Source: Clostridiales bacterium
GTDB taxonomy: Bacteria; Bacillota; Clostridia; Christensenellales; CAG-138
Assembly (NCBI GenBank): GCA_004557245.1
Contig: SFEL01000006.1
Span: forward strand, 1-64,000
Direction: 5' to 3'
Length of the DNA stretch: 64,000 bases
This document shows, piece by piece, positions 33,002 through 41,327 of the stretch. The stretch's first letter is position 1. Every line of letters begins with the position of its first letter. The position numbers and the translations under genes were made by a program. Below the pieces are notes generated by a model that was not told where the DNA came from, searched no databases, and was given only the letters and a program-made list of their open reading frames with translations.

Positions 33002-33442
33002 ATGACGAAAAACAGCATGGAGCTCAGCTTTGACAGCATATCTCAAAACGAATCACTGGCCAGGTCGGTGGCGGCGGCATTTTCGGCCCAGCTCAATCCC
33101 ACCATAGGGGAGCTGACGGACATACGCACCGCCATAAGCGAGGCGGTAACTAACGCCATAATACACGGCTACGGCAATGACCCGGCTAAAAAGGTATACA
33201 TGCGCTGTACCGCGGAGGACAGGCTGCTCACATTTGAAATTGAGGATAAAGGCAAGGGAATAGAAAACGTAGCGCTTGCAATGCAGCCATTTTACACTAC
33301 CGAGCCAAACCTCGAGCGTTCCGGTATGGGCTTTTCGGTGATGGAAGCCTTTATGGATGACGTAAGGGTGGAGTCCGAGCTGGGCAATGGCACGAGGGTT
33401 ACCATGAAAAAGAGCATTTCGGCGGTGAGGGAAGATGAATGA
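33002..33442 (+). CDS. spoIIAB: Anti-sigma-F factor and serine kinase SpoIIAB
   Basis: A 146-residue GHKL-fold kinase that binds sigma-F and phosphorylates SpoIIAA. The N box is DIRTAISEAVTNAIIHGYGN, the G1 box is IEDKGKGIEN, and the G2 region is ERSGMGFSVMEAFMDDV. The length equals that of Bacillus SpoIIAB. It begins 19 nt after spoIIAA with GGGGG just upstream. Its end overlaps the start of sigF by 8 nt, so the sigma factor and its inhibitor are translationally coupled, which keeps their amounts matched. Confidence 0.96.
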   Translation: MTKNSMELSFDSISQNESLARSVAAAFSAQLNPTIGELTDIRTAISEAVTNAIIHGYGNDPAKKVYMRCTAEDRLLTFEIEDKGKGIENVALAMQPFYTTEPNLERSGMGFSVMEAFMDDVRVESELGNGTRVTMKKSISAVREDE

Positions 33443-34199
33443 TGAGAAGATCATGCCCAACCCGCAGTTCCCATACGAAGAAACGCTGAAATACATAAAG
33501 CTGGCTCAATCCGGCGACAGGGAGGCCATGAACGAGCTGGTGGAGCGCAACATGGCTCTGGTGCGCTCCATAGTGAAGAAATACCTCAACCGGGGCACAG
33601 AGTACGACGATCTGTATCAGATAGGCAGCATGGGCCTGGTCAAGGCCATAAAAAACTTTGACAGCTCATATGGGGTGCGCTTCTCCACATACGCTGTGCC
33701 AATGATAGCAGGTGAAATAAAGCGGTTCCTCCGTGACGACGGCATGATAAAGGTGAGCCGCACCTTGAAGGAGCTTGCGGCAAAGGTATGCGCCGCCCAG
33801 CGGGAGCTTGGTACGGCATTGGGACGGGACCCCGGCGTGCAGGAAATAGCGGAGTACATAGGCGAGACGCCCGAGGATATCGCCCTGGCGCTGGACGCTT
33901 CACGGCCGCATGTATCCATATACGAGCCGGTATACAGCGATGAAGGTGAGGCGCTGGTAATGGACAGGATAACCGCCGAGGAGGACGGCACAGATACGGC
34001 TCTCGACAGGGTGCTTTTGCAGCAGCTGATGGAGATACTGGACAGCCGGGAAAAGAAGATAGTAGTAATGCGATACTTCCGCGACAAGACGCAGAGCGAG
34101 ATCGCGGCGTACCTGGGCATATCCCAGGTGCAGGTATCGAGGCTTGAGAACCGCATAATGGAAAAATTAAGAGAAAGGGCGCTGGAAAAGGCGCAATAA
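33435..34199 (+). CDS. sigF: RNA polymerase sigma factor, forespore sigma-F
   Basis: The 254-residue sigma-70 family protein has region 2 (ERNMALVRSIVKKYLNRGTE, then YDDLYQIGSMGLVKAIKNFD and VRFSTYAVPMIAGEIKRFLR), a region 3 beginning TLKELAAKVCAAQRELG, and region 4 with a helix-turn-helix (QSEIAAYLGISQVQVSRLEN). Gene order after spoIIAA and spoIIAB identifies it as sigma-F, which directs early forespore transcription. The ATG overlaps spoIIAB. A strong terminator follows at once. Its presence supports sporulation as part of this organism's life cycle. Confidence 0.96.
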   Translation: MNDEKIMPNPQFPYEETLKYIKLAQSGDREAMNELVERNMALVRSIVKKYLNRGTEYDDLYQIGSMGLVKAIKNFDSSYGVRFSTYAVPMIAGEIKRFLRDDGMIKVSRTLKELAAKVCAAQRELGTALGRDPGVQEIAEYIGETPEDIALALDASRPHVSIYEPVYSDEGEALVMDRITAEEDGTDTALDRVLLQQLMEILDSREKKIVVMRYFRDKTQSEIAAYLGISQVQVSRLENRIMEKLRERALEKAQ

Positions 34200-34200
34200 A

Positions 34201-34218
34201 AGGCCGGGAAACCGGCCT
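34201..34218. terminator. Terminator of the spoIIA operon
   Basis: AGGCCGG and CCGGCCT with a GAAA loop, flanked by A and T runs, lie directly after the sigF stop. The symmetric A/T runs allow it also to end the convergent lipoprotein gene. Confidence 0.9.
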
Positions 34219-34232
34219 TTTTGTATGCTTTG

Positions 34233-34826
34233 TTATTTGCGGGTCTTTATGAAGGCCTCAACATCGCCGGTGCGTATGTCTATACAGTCATCGGAGAATG
34301 CAGTACCGTAGCTGAACCGCATATACATGGGCTTTTCATCAGGAACGCCACCTATGGCCAGCGAATAGCCGTTGTCAATGTCATATAACAGTATATGCAG
34401 CCCGGAGCCAACGTCCTTGCTTTTATACTGTGCGAAATCCTCCCAGCCCAGCTTGTCGCCCTTTTTGGAGAGCCGTACTACGTCGTCGAGGGTGAGATCG
34501 TCCGCCACAAACAGCGTCCATTCGTTGTTGAATATCACCACGAGCCCGTCCGAGGTAAATGCGTACTGGTCGCCTGCGCTGCCGAAATTGGCCTGGCCGT
34601 GTTCCTCCGGAAGCTGATTTAACGGTACGGTAGAGGTTATTTCACCCTGAATGGCTGCGGGATCAACCTCGCCCGGCATCGCACCTTTGTCGGAAAGATG
34701 GTAGCGGACGCCGTCGATCATGATGGAGGGAAGGTAACTGTCCGGTGTTTCGGAAACAGCCCTTTCGCAGCCGATGAGCAGCAGCGCAAGCAGAAATGCT
34801 GGCAGTAAAAGTGCAATACGCTTCAT
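34233..34826 (-). CDS. Putative lipoprotein of unknown function
   Basis: I do not recognise the family. The first 20 residues are a lipoprotein signal with the lipobox LLIG-Cys20, so the mature protein should be anchored to the outer face of the membrane. The mature part (about 177 residues) is acidic and beta-rich, with MIDGVRYHLSDKGAMPGEV near the start, EWTLFVADDLTLDD in the middle, and a final FSYGTAFSDDCIDIRTGDVE. No catalytic motif stands out. It starts 19 nt after the deaminase stop on the same strand, so it is probably cotranscribed with it, without an obvious functional tie. Confidence 0.75.
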   Translation of the reverse strand: MKRIALLLPAFLLALLLIGCERAVSETPDSYLPSIMIDGVRYHLSDKGAMPGEVDPAAIQGEITSTVPLNQLPEEHGQANFGSAGDQYAFTSDGLVVIFNNEWTLFVADDLTLDDVVRLSKKGDKLGWEDFAQYKSKDVGSGLHILLYDIDNGYSLAIGGVPDEKPMYMRFSYGTAFSDDCIDIRTGDVEAFIKTRK

Positions 34827-34844
34827 GGAGACCTCCTTATGGGT

Positions 34845-36143
34845 TTAATCATACAGGTGCTTCAGCGCCTTTCTTACATCGTGGTATATGCGGTCCTTAT
34901 CCATTGTAAGGAATTCGCCGTTTTCATACAGTATCCTGCCGTCCACCATCGTCATGCATACGTCGCTGCCCTGTGCGCTGTAGCACAGCATGGCAAGAGG
35001 ATCGAAGGCGGGGAGAAGGTGGGGCTTATCGAAATTCAGCGCGATGATGTCCGCCCTGTTGCCTACCTTGATTCCGCCGCAGTCGGTTCTGCCCTGAATT
35101 TTAGCACCGTTGAGGGTGGCCATCCTGACCGTATCATTGGGCTTCATTATAGTTGGATCCTGATTGTAGCCGTTGTGCACTACTGAGCAAAGGTGCAGCT
35201 CCTCCAGCATGTTCAGGTTGTTGTTGCTGGCGGCGCCGTCAGTGCCCAGACCAACGTTGAGCCCTTCATCCAGCATCTTATGCACTCTGGCAAATCCGCT
35301 TCCAAGCTTCAGGTTGCTGGTTGGGCAGTGCACAGGAGACACGCCGCATTCCTTCATCAGCGCCATATCATCGTCCGTTACCCATACGCAGTGGGCGGCA
35401 AGGGCCGGGCTGTCAAACGCACCCAGATCGTAGAACCAGCGGGCCGGGGTCTTGCCGTATTTTTCTATGCAGGCATCATGCTCGGACTTTGTCTCGGACA
35501 GGTGTATATGCATTATGGCGCCCAGCTCTTTACATTTTTCGCTGTGGCGGCGGACTATGTCCTCAAGACAGGTGTACTCCGCGTGTATGGACAGGTCTAT
35601 CTTTATCCTGCCGTTTGCCGCGTTGTTGTAGCTATTGTAAAGAGAAAGGGCTTCCTTTACCCTGTAACTGTCCTCATAGGCCTCATTGGGATCAAATGCG
35701 GAGAGGGCGCGGCAGAGGTTGGCCTTCATGCCGGACTCTATGACGCAGTCCGCCGTGGTGTCGCAGAAGTAATACATATCAGAAAAACTTACGGTACCCG
35801 TGGATAGCATTTCCAATATGGCCAGTTCTGTGCCCGCCTTTACGTCCTCTGCCCTGAGCTTATCTTCGGTGGGAAACATATTATCGTACAGCCATTCCTT
35901 TAGCGGCAAGTCGCTGCCAATGCCGCGAAGCAGCGTCATGGCGGCATGGTTGTGGGCGTTTATCAGGCCGGGGTAGAGTACCCTGCCGGTCATGTCCTTG
36001 ATGATATCGTACTTTTCCGCAGGCATACCCGTACCGAGATAGCAGATATAAGCGCCGTCAACGCCGCAAAAGCCGTTTCGTATCACCTCAAAGCCGGAAT
36101 CGGTAGTGGTTACTATATCGCAGTTTTTAAAAAGCGTCTTCAT
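34845..36143 (-). CDS. mtaD: 5-methylthioadenosine/S-adenosylhomocysteine deaminase
   Basis: The 432-residue amidohydrolase shows GLINAHNHAAMTLLRG (two zinc His), PLKEWLYDNMFPTEDKL, MHIHLSETKSEHD, AHCVWVTDDDM, and GTDGAASNNNLNMLEEL with the catalytic Asp. These are the signatures of the MtaD/TrzN-like deaminase group that converts SAH, MTA or adenosine to the inosyl form. It is divergent from SAH hydrolase (36439), so both routes of SAH disposal sit together and may share control. Length and the metal site are complete. A related activity on guanine or other amidines cannot be excluded by motif alone. Confidence 0.88.
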   Translation of the reverse strand: MKTLFKNCDIVTTTDSGFEVIRNGFCGVDGAYICYLGTGMPAEKYDIIKDMTGRVLYPGLINAHNHAAMTLLRGIGSDLPLKEWLYDNMFPTEDKLRAEDVKAGTELAILEMLSTGTVSFSDMYYFCDTTADCVIESGMKANLCRALSAFDPNEAYEDSYRVKEALSLYNSYNNAANGRIKIDLSIHAEYTCLEDIVRRHSEKCKELGAIMHIHLSETKSEHDACIEKYGKTPARWFYDLGAFDSPALAAHCVWVTDDDMALMKECGVSPVHCPTSNLKLGSGFARVHKMLDEGLNVGLGTDGAASNNNLNMLEELHLCSVVHNGYNQDPTIMKPNDTVRMATLNGAKIQGRTDCGGIKVGNRADIIALNFDKPHLLPAFDPLAMLCYSAQGSDVCMTMVDGRILYENGEFLTMDKDRIYHDVRKALKHLYD

Positions 36144-36233
36144 TATATAATTGCACTCCTTGACAGGTTATGCCTTGATTATAACAGATAACCGCCCCGT
36201 TGACACCATATTACTGCGCTGTTAAAATTAAAC

Positions 36234-36403
36234 TACCATCAGTTGACAAGGACACACAAGGTTTTAGAAGCCAAACAGCACGGCATAACTGTGTCGTCCT
36301 CATTTGAAATACAACCAGTATTTCTGCACTCGTCCTCCTTGTTCTGCCATAAGCGTCCCAAAACAAGCCTTTAGGGCTTGTGTGCTCTTGTCAACTGATG
36401 GTA
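36234..36403. mobile_element. MITE-like element, copy 1 (170 bp)
   Basis: The element begins TACCATCAGTTGACAAGGAC and ends with a near-perfect inverted copy (27 of about 30 terminal positions). No ORF lies inside. A second, inverted copy is at 38495-38638. The outer 46-50 bases of the two copies are nearly identical, whereas the centres differ in sequence and length. It lies between the divergent mtaD and ahcY genes, where it could affect either promoter. Confidence 0.8.
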
Positions 36404-36438
36404 GCATTAACAATTATTAATATATGAAGAGGTAAAAT

Positions 36439-37680
36439 ATGAGCACTGTGCGCGATATGTCCCTTGCCGAATACGGCAGAATGAAGATACTCTGGGTGCG
36501 GGACTTTATGCCTGCTCTTTCCGTTATCAGGGACCGCTTTGAAGCTGAGCAGCCTTTCAGGGGAATGAAGATAACCACCTCCATACACATGGAGGCCAAG
36601 ACAGCCTACCTCGCCCTCTGCCTTGCGGCTGGCGGCGCAGAGGTACACGCTACAGGCTGCAACCCGCTTTCCACACAGGACGATGTGGCGGCGGGGCTTG
36701 CCTCTCTGGGCGTAAACACGTATGCGGAATACGGAGTGGACAAGGAACAGTATGAAAAGCTGCTGCTGGAAGCCTTGGCCTGTAAGCCGAATCTTATCAT
36801 CGATGACGGCGGCGATCTGGTGGAGACGCTGTACAGGCACCCCGAGCTTGCAGCAGAGCTTATAGGCGGTGCGGAGGAGACTACCACCGGCATACATCGT
36901 CTCAAGGCGCGCGCCAAGGCGGGAGTGCTGCAGTTCCCCATGATGAACGTAAACGATGCGAAGTGCAAACACTATTACGACAATAAGTACGGCACGGGCC
37001 AATCCGTATGGGACGCCATAATGCACACCACAAACCTTCTGGTTGCCGGGCGCACCGTCGTGGTGGCGGGATACGGCTACTGCGGAAGGGGTGTGGCCAT
37101 GAGAGCCAAGGGCATGGGGGCGAACGTCATAGTAACCGAGATAGACCCAATAAAGGCGCTGGAAGCTTCTATGGATGGCTGCCGGGTAATGCCCATGGAT
37201 AAGGCTGCCCGGGAGGGCGACATATTCGTCACCACCACAGGCTGCCGGGACGTAATAACCCGCCGCCACTTCGAGGTGATGAAGAACAACGCTTTCCTTT
37301 CCAATGCAGGCCACTTCAACGTGGAAGTGAACGGCGAGGAGCTGGAAAATATGGCGGTTCGGGTATACAAGCGCCGCAACGACATAATGGGCTACGAGCT
37401 TCCGGACGGGCGCACGCTTAACCTCCTTGCGGAAGGCCGCCTTGTGAACCTTGCCTCCGGCAACGGCCACCCGGCTGAGATAATGGATACCAGCTTTGCC
37501 ATACAGGCCCTCGCTATGGAGTACATGGCGAAAAATGGACGGGGCCTCCACAGGCAGGTATACGAAGTGCCAAAGGAGATAGACGACGAGGTATCCCGCA
37601 TAAAGCTGGAGGGCTGCGGAATGGAGATCGACAGGCTCACTCCCGAACAGGAAGCTTACATGAACGGCTTTGAGGTGTGA
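36439..37680 (+). CDS. ahcY: S-adenosylhomocysteine hydrolase
   Basis: AhcY reversibly splits SAH to homocysteine and adenosine using tightly bound NAD. The 413-residue length is that of the shorter bacterial/archaeal class. Motifs: TSIHMEAKTAYLALCLAAGG, ATGCNPLSTQDDVAA, the substrate-site DDGGDLVETL, FPMMNVNDAKCKHYYDNKYG, the NAD fold VVAGYGYCGRGVAMRAKGMG, TTTGCRDVITRRHFEVM, and NAGHFNVEV. A short AGAGG site precedes the ATG. It lies between two MITE copies together with the FMN-binding gene. Presence of both AhcY and the divergent SAH deaminase suggests active methylation turnover. Confidence 0.96.
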   Translation: MSTVRDMSLAEYGRMKILWVRDFMPALSVIRDRFEAEQPFRGMKITTSIHMEAKTAYLALCLAAGGAEVHATGCNPLSTQDDVAAGLASLGVNTYAEYGVDKEQYEKLLLEALACKPNLIIDDGGDLVETLYRHPELAAELIGGAEETTTGIHRLKARAKAGVLQFPMMNVNDAKCKHYYDNKYGTGQSVWDAIMHTTNLLVAGRTVVVAGYGYCGRGVAMRAKGMGANVIVTEIDPIKALEASMDGCRVMPMDKAAREGDIFVTTTGCRDVITRRHFEVMKNNAFLSNAGHFNVEVNGEELENMAVRVYKRRNDIMGYELPDGRTLNLLAEGRLVNLASGNGHPAEIMDTSFAIQALAMEYMAKNGRGLHRQVYEVPKEIDDEVSRIKLEGCGMEIDRLTPEQEAYMNGFEV

Positions 37681-37783
37681 TACAATAGGATACAAAAGGC
37701 TATCGGGCAAGCGGCAGTATCCGGCCCATAGTTTCACGGGGCAGAACCTCATGCTTTATGCAGGGCTAAACCCGTATAAACTC

Positions 37784-37826
37784 GAAAAAGTGGCGTTCAG
37801 CCACTTTTTCAACAATCTCATATATC
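37784..37826. repeat. Dispersed hairpin repeat, copy 2
   Basis: GAAAAAGTGGC and GCCACTTTTTC enclose a GTTCA loop, followed by AACAATCTCATATAT. It lies between the convergent ahcY and FMN-binding genes and can terminate both. Its sequence matches copies at 14446 and 47180 closely, including part of the 3' flank. Confidence 0.8.
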
Positions 37827-37839
37827 TTATAGACAATAA

Positions 37840-38370
37840 TTATTTATCCAGACCTGCTACGTAATCGAGTACGGCATTTACGCCGTTTACTACAGCGCCG
37901 GAGCTTACGGAAGCACCGCTGACGGAGTCCACGTTGCCCTTGAGGGTAAGAGGAGCGGACAGACCCTTGAACTGCTCAGTGAATGCGGGCTCCTTGGTCT
38001 TTGCGCCAAGGCCTGCGGTCTCGGAGAAGTTTGCACCGCCCACGTTGATGCCGGTGATAACGCCGTCATTGTCAACGCCGACCACCACTTCTATCTCTCC
38101 GCCGTAACCCTTTACGGTGATCTGGGCGGTATAGCCTATGGTTTCTCCGTTTGCAAGTCCCTTGTAGCAATAGTCGATGTCGTCGTTATCCACCGCCATC
38201 TCTTCAAAATCGGTAGCGGCGGGGAGGACAGCGCGGCGTGCTTCATCAGCGGAAGCAAGAGCCTGTTCCTTGATTACGGGCGCAGTGACTTCATTGGTAA
38301 GGCCAAGCGCACAGCCGGCAATGAGGGCGATAAGTCCGAGAACTATCCAGGCGGGCCACTTTTTATCCAT
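37840..38370 (-). CDS. Membrane-anchored FMN-binding protein (RnfG/NqrC-like domain)
   Basis: The 176-residue protein has an N-terminal membrane segment (WIVLGLIALIAGCALGL) followed by an extracytoplasmic FMN-binding domain. The end reads VDSVSGASVSSGAVVNGV, in which the Ser of SGAS occupies the covalent FMN attachment site (usually SGAT) of RnfG and NqrC. TAGLGAKTKEPAFTEQFKG is the preceding conserved segment. It would carry electrons at the outer face of the membrane. The ApbE flavin transferase encoded 350 nt away, divergent, is its probable modifying enzyme. No other Rnf subunit lies in the window, so it may serve an extracellular electron-transfer route or an Rnf complex encoded elsewhere. 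Confidence 0.88.
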   Translation of the reverse strand: MDKKWPAWIVLGLIALIAGCALGLTNEVTAPVIKEQALASADEARRAVLPAATDFEEMAVDNDDIDYCYKGLANGETIGYTAQITVKGYGGEIEVVVGVDNDGVITGINVGGANFSETAGLGAKTKEPAFTEQFKGLSAPLTLKGNVDSVSGASVSSGAVVNGVNAVLDYVAGLDK

Positions 38371-38494
38371 GATCAGAAAACCTCCTCAAATGAAAAACAG
38401 AATTATGTATATCTTGCAAAATTCAGCGTTTTTATTATAGCACAGCTAATATCGAGATTCCAGCAGAAATGATAGATATTTATTTCACGCAGTT

Positions 38495-38638
38495 TACCAT
38501 CAGTTGACAAGAGCACACAAGCCCTAAAGGCTTGTTTTGGGACGCTCCTGCGTTCTCGTCGCTTGTATTACATCCAGTAGTACTGCGCTCCTGCTGTTTG
38601 GCTCCTAAAACCTTGTGTGTCCTTGTCAACTGATGGTA
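38495..38638. mobile_element. MITE-like element, copy 2 (144 bp, inverted)
   Basis: It starts TACCATCAGTTGACAAGAGC and ends with the inverted copy. Read in reverse, its first 46 and last 50 bases match copy 1 almost exactly, and the centre is about 26 bp shorter and unrelated in sequence. A CAAGCC/GGCTTG hairpin sits in one arm. It separates the FMN-binding gene from apbE, within the promoter region of both. Confidence 0.8.
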
Positions 38639-38719
38639 GCGTTATGTAAACAAAAGACTGAGATTGTCAGGGCAAAAATCGCCATATCAAATAAGAATGA
38701 ATGATGTTATAATCAAGGA

Positions 38720-39709
38720 ATGAAGAAATTTGCGAAAAAAATGTGTGGCTTCCTGGCGATTGCCTGTGTTCTCGGTATTTGCGGCTGCGATACTGCTCCG
38801 GCAAGCAACTCTGCGCTGGGATTTTATCTGGATACAGTTATAACGATAACCGGATATGCGGACAAGGCGACCCTTGAGAATGCGGTGGCCCTGTGCGGCG
38901 AATACGAGAAGGTATTCAGCAGGACTGTCAAGGGCAGCGATGTGTGGCGCATAAACCACGGGGAGGGCAGTCCTGTCCAGGTATGCGATGAAATGGCGGA
39001 GCTGCTGACCATAGCCCTTGAGGTATGCGAAAAAAGCGGCGGTGCGCTGGATATAACCATAGCCCCTGCAAGCGATCTGTGGGACTTTAAGTCAGAGCAG
39101 CCGAAAATACCGGACAGGGACCAGCTGGAGCGTGCGGCGAAGCTTGTGGACTATACTAAGCTTAAGCTCGAAGGCGATGTGGTTACGATGCCGGCCGGCA
39201 TGGCCATAGACCTTGGGGCAGTAGCCAAGGGCTACATAGCGGACAAGGCGGAGGAGTATTTAAAGGAACAGGGCGTTACGAGCGCCATACTTAACATTGG
39301 GGGCAATGTCGTAGCTTTAGGCAGCAAGCCTGATGGAAGGAAATGGTCAATAGGCATACAGGATCCGGAAAAGGAAAACGGCAAGTACGGGTATAGCGTG
39401 ATGGTTGCAGACAAAAGCGTGGTCACCAGCGGCATATATCAGCGGGGCTTTGACAAAGATGGCGTAAGGTATCATCATATACTCGACCGCGCCACAGGCT
39501 GGCCGGTGCAGAATGGCCTTGCATCTGTCACCATAATAGCCGATAGCTCTGCGATGGCAGATGCCATGTCCACCGCCTGCTTTGCGCTGGGCAGGGACAG
39601 GGGAATGAGCTTTGCAGAGGAGATGGGCGTTCAGGCGGTATTCATAGGTACGGACGGAAAAGTAAGCTGCACACCTGCGCTTGAGGGCAAGCTGGAAAAG
39701 ACGGAATAA
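38720..39709 (+). CDS. apbE: FAD:protein FMN transferase ApbE
   Basis: ApbE attaches FMN from FAD to Thr/Ser of Rnf/Nqr-type proteins outside the membrane. The N terminus is a lipoprotein signal (GICGC, Cys near residue 23). GFYLDTVITITGY opens the domain, AIDLGAVAKGYIADKAEEYL is the conserved flavin-site helix, ILNIGGNVVALGSKPDG follows, and HHILDRATGWPVQNGLASV with SSAMADAMSTACFALG forms the metal site. The 329-residue length is normal. A TATAAT lies only 6 nt before the ATG, so the transcript may have little or no leader; AAGGA touches the start. Its target is probably the FMN-binding protein at 37840-38370. Confidence 0.94.
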   Translation: MKKFAKKMCGFLAIACVLGICGCDTAPASNSALGFYLDTVITITGYADKATLENAVALCGEYEKVFSRTVKGSDVWRINHGEGSPVQVCDEMAELLTIALEVCEKSGGALDITIAPASDLWDFKSEQPKIPDRDQLERAAKLVDYTKLKLEGDVVTMPAGMAIDLGAVAKGYIADKAEEYLKEQGVTSAILNIGGNVVALGSKPDGRKWSIGIQDPEKENGKYGYSVMVADKSVVTSGIYQRGFDKDGVRYHHILDRATGWPVQNGLASVTIIADSSAMADAMSTACFALGRDRGMSFAEEMGVQAVFIGTDGKVSCTPALEGKLEKTE

Positions 39710-39721
39710 GGGATAAAGCTT

Positions 39722-41095
39722 ATGTTTGATAGAAATACAGAAATGGATATGACAGAAGGCCCTCTTTTCAAAAAGCTGGTAGCCTATGCGATACCCATAA
39801 TGCTTACGGGCATATTGCAGCTTCTGTTCAACGCAGCGGATCTTATAGTGGTGGGCCGATTTGCCGGGCGTACAGCTCTTGCGGCAGTGGGCTCTACCAC
39901 CTCTCTAACCAATCTGCTGGTAAATGTATTCATGATGATATCCATAGGCGTAAGCGTGGCGGTGGCGCAGCATTACGGAGCACATGAGCCTGATGAGGTG
40001 GAGCAGACGGTATCAACCGCCATGTTCATGAGCGTGCTGCTGGGCGTAGCCGTGTGTCTGATAGGCATGGGGGCCTGTAAGCCCATGCTGAAAGCCATGG
40101 GTTCGCCGGATGACGTAATAGATCAGTCGGTGCTGTATATGCGAATATATTTTACCGGAATGCCGGCGTTTATGGTATACAACTTCGGCGCTTCTGCGCT
40201 GCGCGCCGTGGGGGATACCAGGCGGCCCATGCAGTTTTTGACCATAGCGGGCATAATAAACGTGATACTTAATGTTATCACGGTGGTGAATTTCAAGTTG
40301 GGTGTGGCGGGCGTCGCCATAGCCACATCTGTCTCACAGTACATATCCGCCATATTCGTTGTGCTGAGCCTCGTCAGGACAGAGAGCTGCCTGCATCTGG
40401 ATATCAGGCATATGCGCATGCACAGGGATAAAATACTGGCAATACTTAAAGTCGGCCTGCCGGCAGGGCTGCAAAGCTTCGTATTTTCGATCTCCAACGT
40501 GGTGATACAGTCCTCGGTGAACTCCTTTGGCTCCGCCGTAATGGCGGGCAGCGCGGCCTCCAGCAACGTTGAGGGTTTTATCTATACTTCCATGAACGCT
40601 GTGGTGCAATCCACGATGGCCTTTACAGGGCAGAATATAGGCGCCCGCAGATTTCAACGCATAGGCGAGATAGTCAGAAAAAGCATACTGCTGCAAATAA
40701 TCATAGCCGGGTCTATGGCTGTCATAGGCTGCGCCCTCAGCGAGCAGCTCATAAGTATATACGCCAAGGGAGATGTGGAGTCCATAGCCTGGGGTGTATC
40801 ACGGCTGAGGATAATCGGCGGCACGTATTTTATAATGGGCATATCAGATGTGGCGGTGGGCGCCATGAGGGGCATGGGCAATTCCACTGTGCCTATGGCC
40901 ATAAGCATATTCGGCATATGTGTGCTGAGGATAGTTTGGATATATACAGTATTTTCCGCATACAGGACATTTGAGATGCTGATAGTAAGTTACCCCGTAT
41001 CCTGGATAGTAACGCTGGTAGCCCAGTATGTATGCTACGGCATAGTAAAGCGAAAAACCGTTGCAGCAATGAGTTCCGGAGAAAAAAGCATATAG
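39722..41095 (+). CDS. MATE-family multidrug/metabolite exporter
   Basis: The 457-residue integral membrane protein has about 12 hydrophobic segments and the MATE pattern: GPLFKKLVAYAIPIMLTGIL at the start, LFNAADLIVVGRFAGRTALAAVG, and a second half that repeats the first (KVGLPAGLQSFVFSISNVVI). It exports organic cations, drugs or metabolites in exchange for Na+ or H+. It begins 12 nt after apbE with a weak AAAG site and is probably cotranscribed, though a functional link to flavinylation is not evident. The substrate cannot be read. Confidence 0.92.
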   Translation: MFDRNTEMDMTEGPLFKKLVAYAIPIMLTGILQLLFNAADLIVVGRFAGRTALAAVGSTTSLTNLLVNVFMMISIGVSVAVAQHYGAHEPDEVEQTVSTAMFMSVLLGVAVCLIGMGACKPMLKAMGSPDDVIDQSVLYMRIYFTGMPAFMVYNFGASALRAVGDTRRPMQFLTIAGIINVILNVITVVNFKLGVAGVAIATSVSQYISAIFVVLSLVRTESCLHLDIRHMRMHRDKILAILKVGLPAGLQSFVFSISNVVIQSSVNSFGSAVMAGSAASSNVEGFIYTSMNAVVQSTMAFTGQNIGARRFQRIGEIVRKSILLQIIIAGSMAVIGCALSEQLISIYAKGDVESIAWGVSRLRIIGGTYFIMGISDVAVGAMRGMGNSTVPMAISIFGICVLRIVWIYTVFSAYRTFEMLIVSYPVSWIVTLVAQYVCYGIVKRKTVAAMSSGEKSI

Positions 41096-41197
41096 CTATT
41101 TCGGTTTGGACTCATATTGGGTATAACGCTGTCCACAGCCGATCTAAGCGATTCAAACGGTGTTCATGCTGGCAATACTTTAAAAGAACAATAAAGT

Positions 41198-41234
41198 ATG
41201 CTAAAGAGACGGCCAATGGCCGCTTCTTTAGCAT
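41198..41234. terminator. Hairpin after the MATE gene
   Basis: ATGCTAAAGA and TCTTTAGCAT, with an inner CGGCC/GGCCG, form an imperfect 17-bp stem. It lies about 100 nt after the MATE stop, followed at once by a second hairpin. Confidence 0.6.
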
Positions 41235-41248
41235 GTACGCATAAAATA

Positions 41249-41280
41249 CAAAAGGGGCGGCATTTGTGCCGCCCCTTTTG
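41249..41280. terminator. Bidirectional terminator between MATE and HtrA genes
   Basis: CAAAAGGGGCGGC and GCCGCCCCTTTTG, with a 6-nt loop, form a perfect 13-bp stem with A and T runs at the ends. It can terminate both convergent genes. Confidence 0.9.
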
Positions 41281-41327
41281 CCAGATGGTTGGGGGTATGT
41301 CACAGACGGTGTGTGGGGGAACCCGCC

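Noticed and set aside
36391..37752. Long minus-strand open frame (453 codons) opposite ahcY, and similar ones opposite uvrB, grdE-like and transketolase genes
   Set aside because: They lie wholly antisense to genes with clear families, show no domains, are rich in Tyr, His, Gly and Arg typical of mirror translation, and arise because the true genes avoid codons whose complement is a stop.
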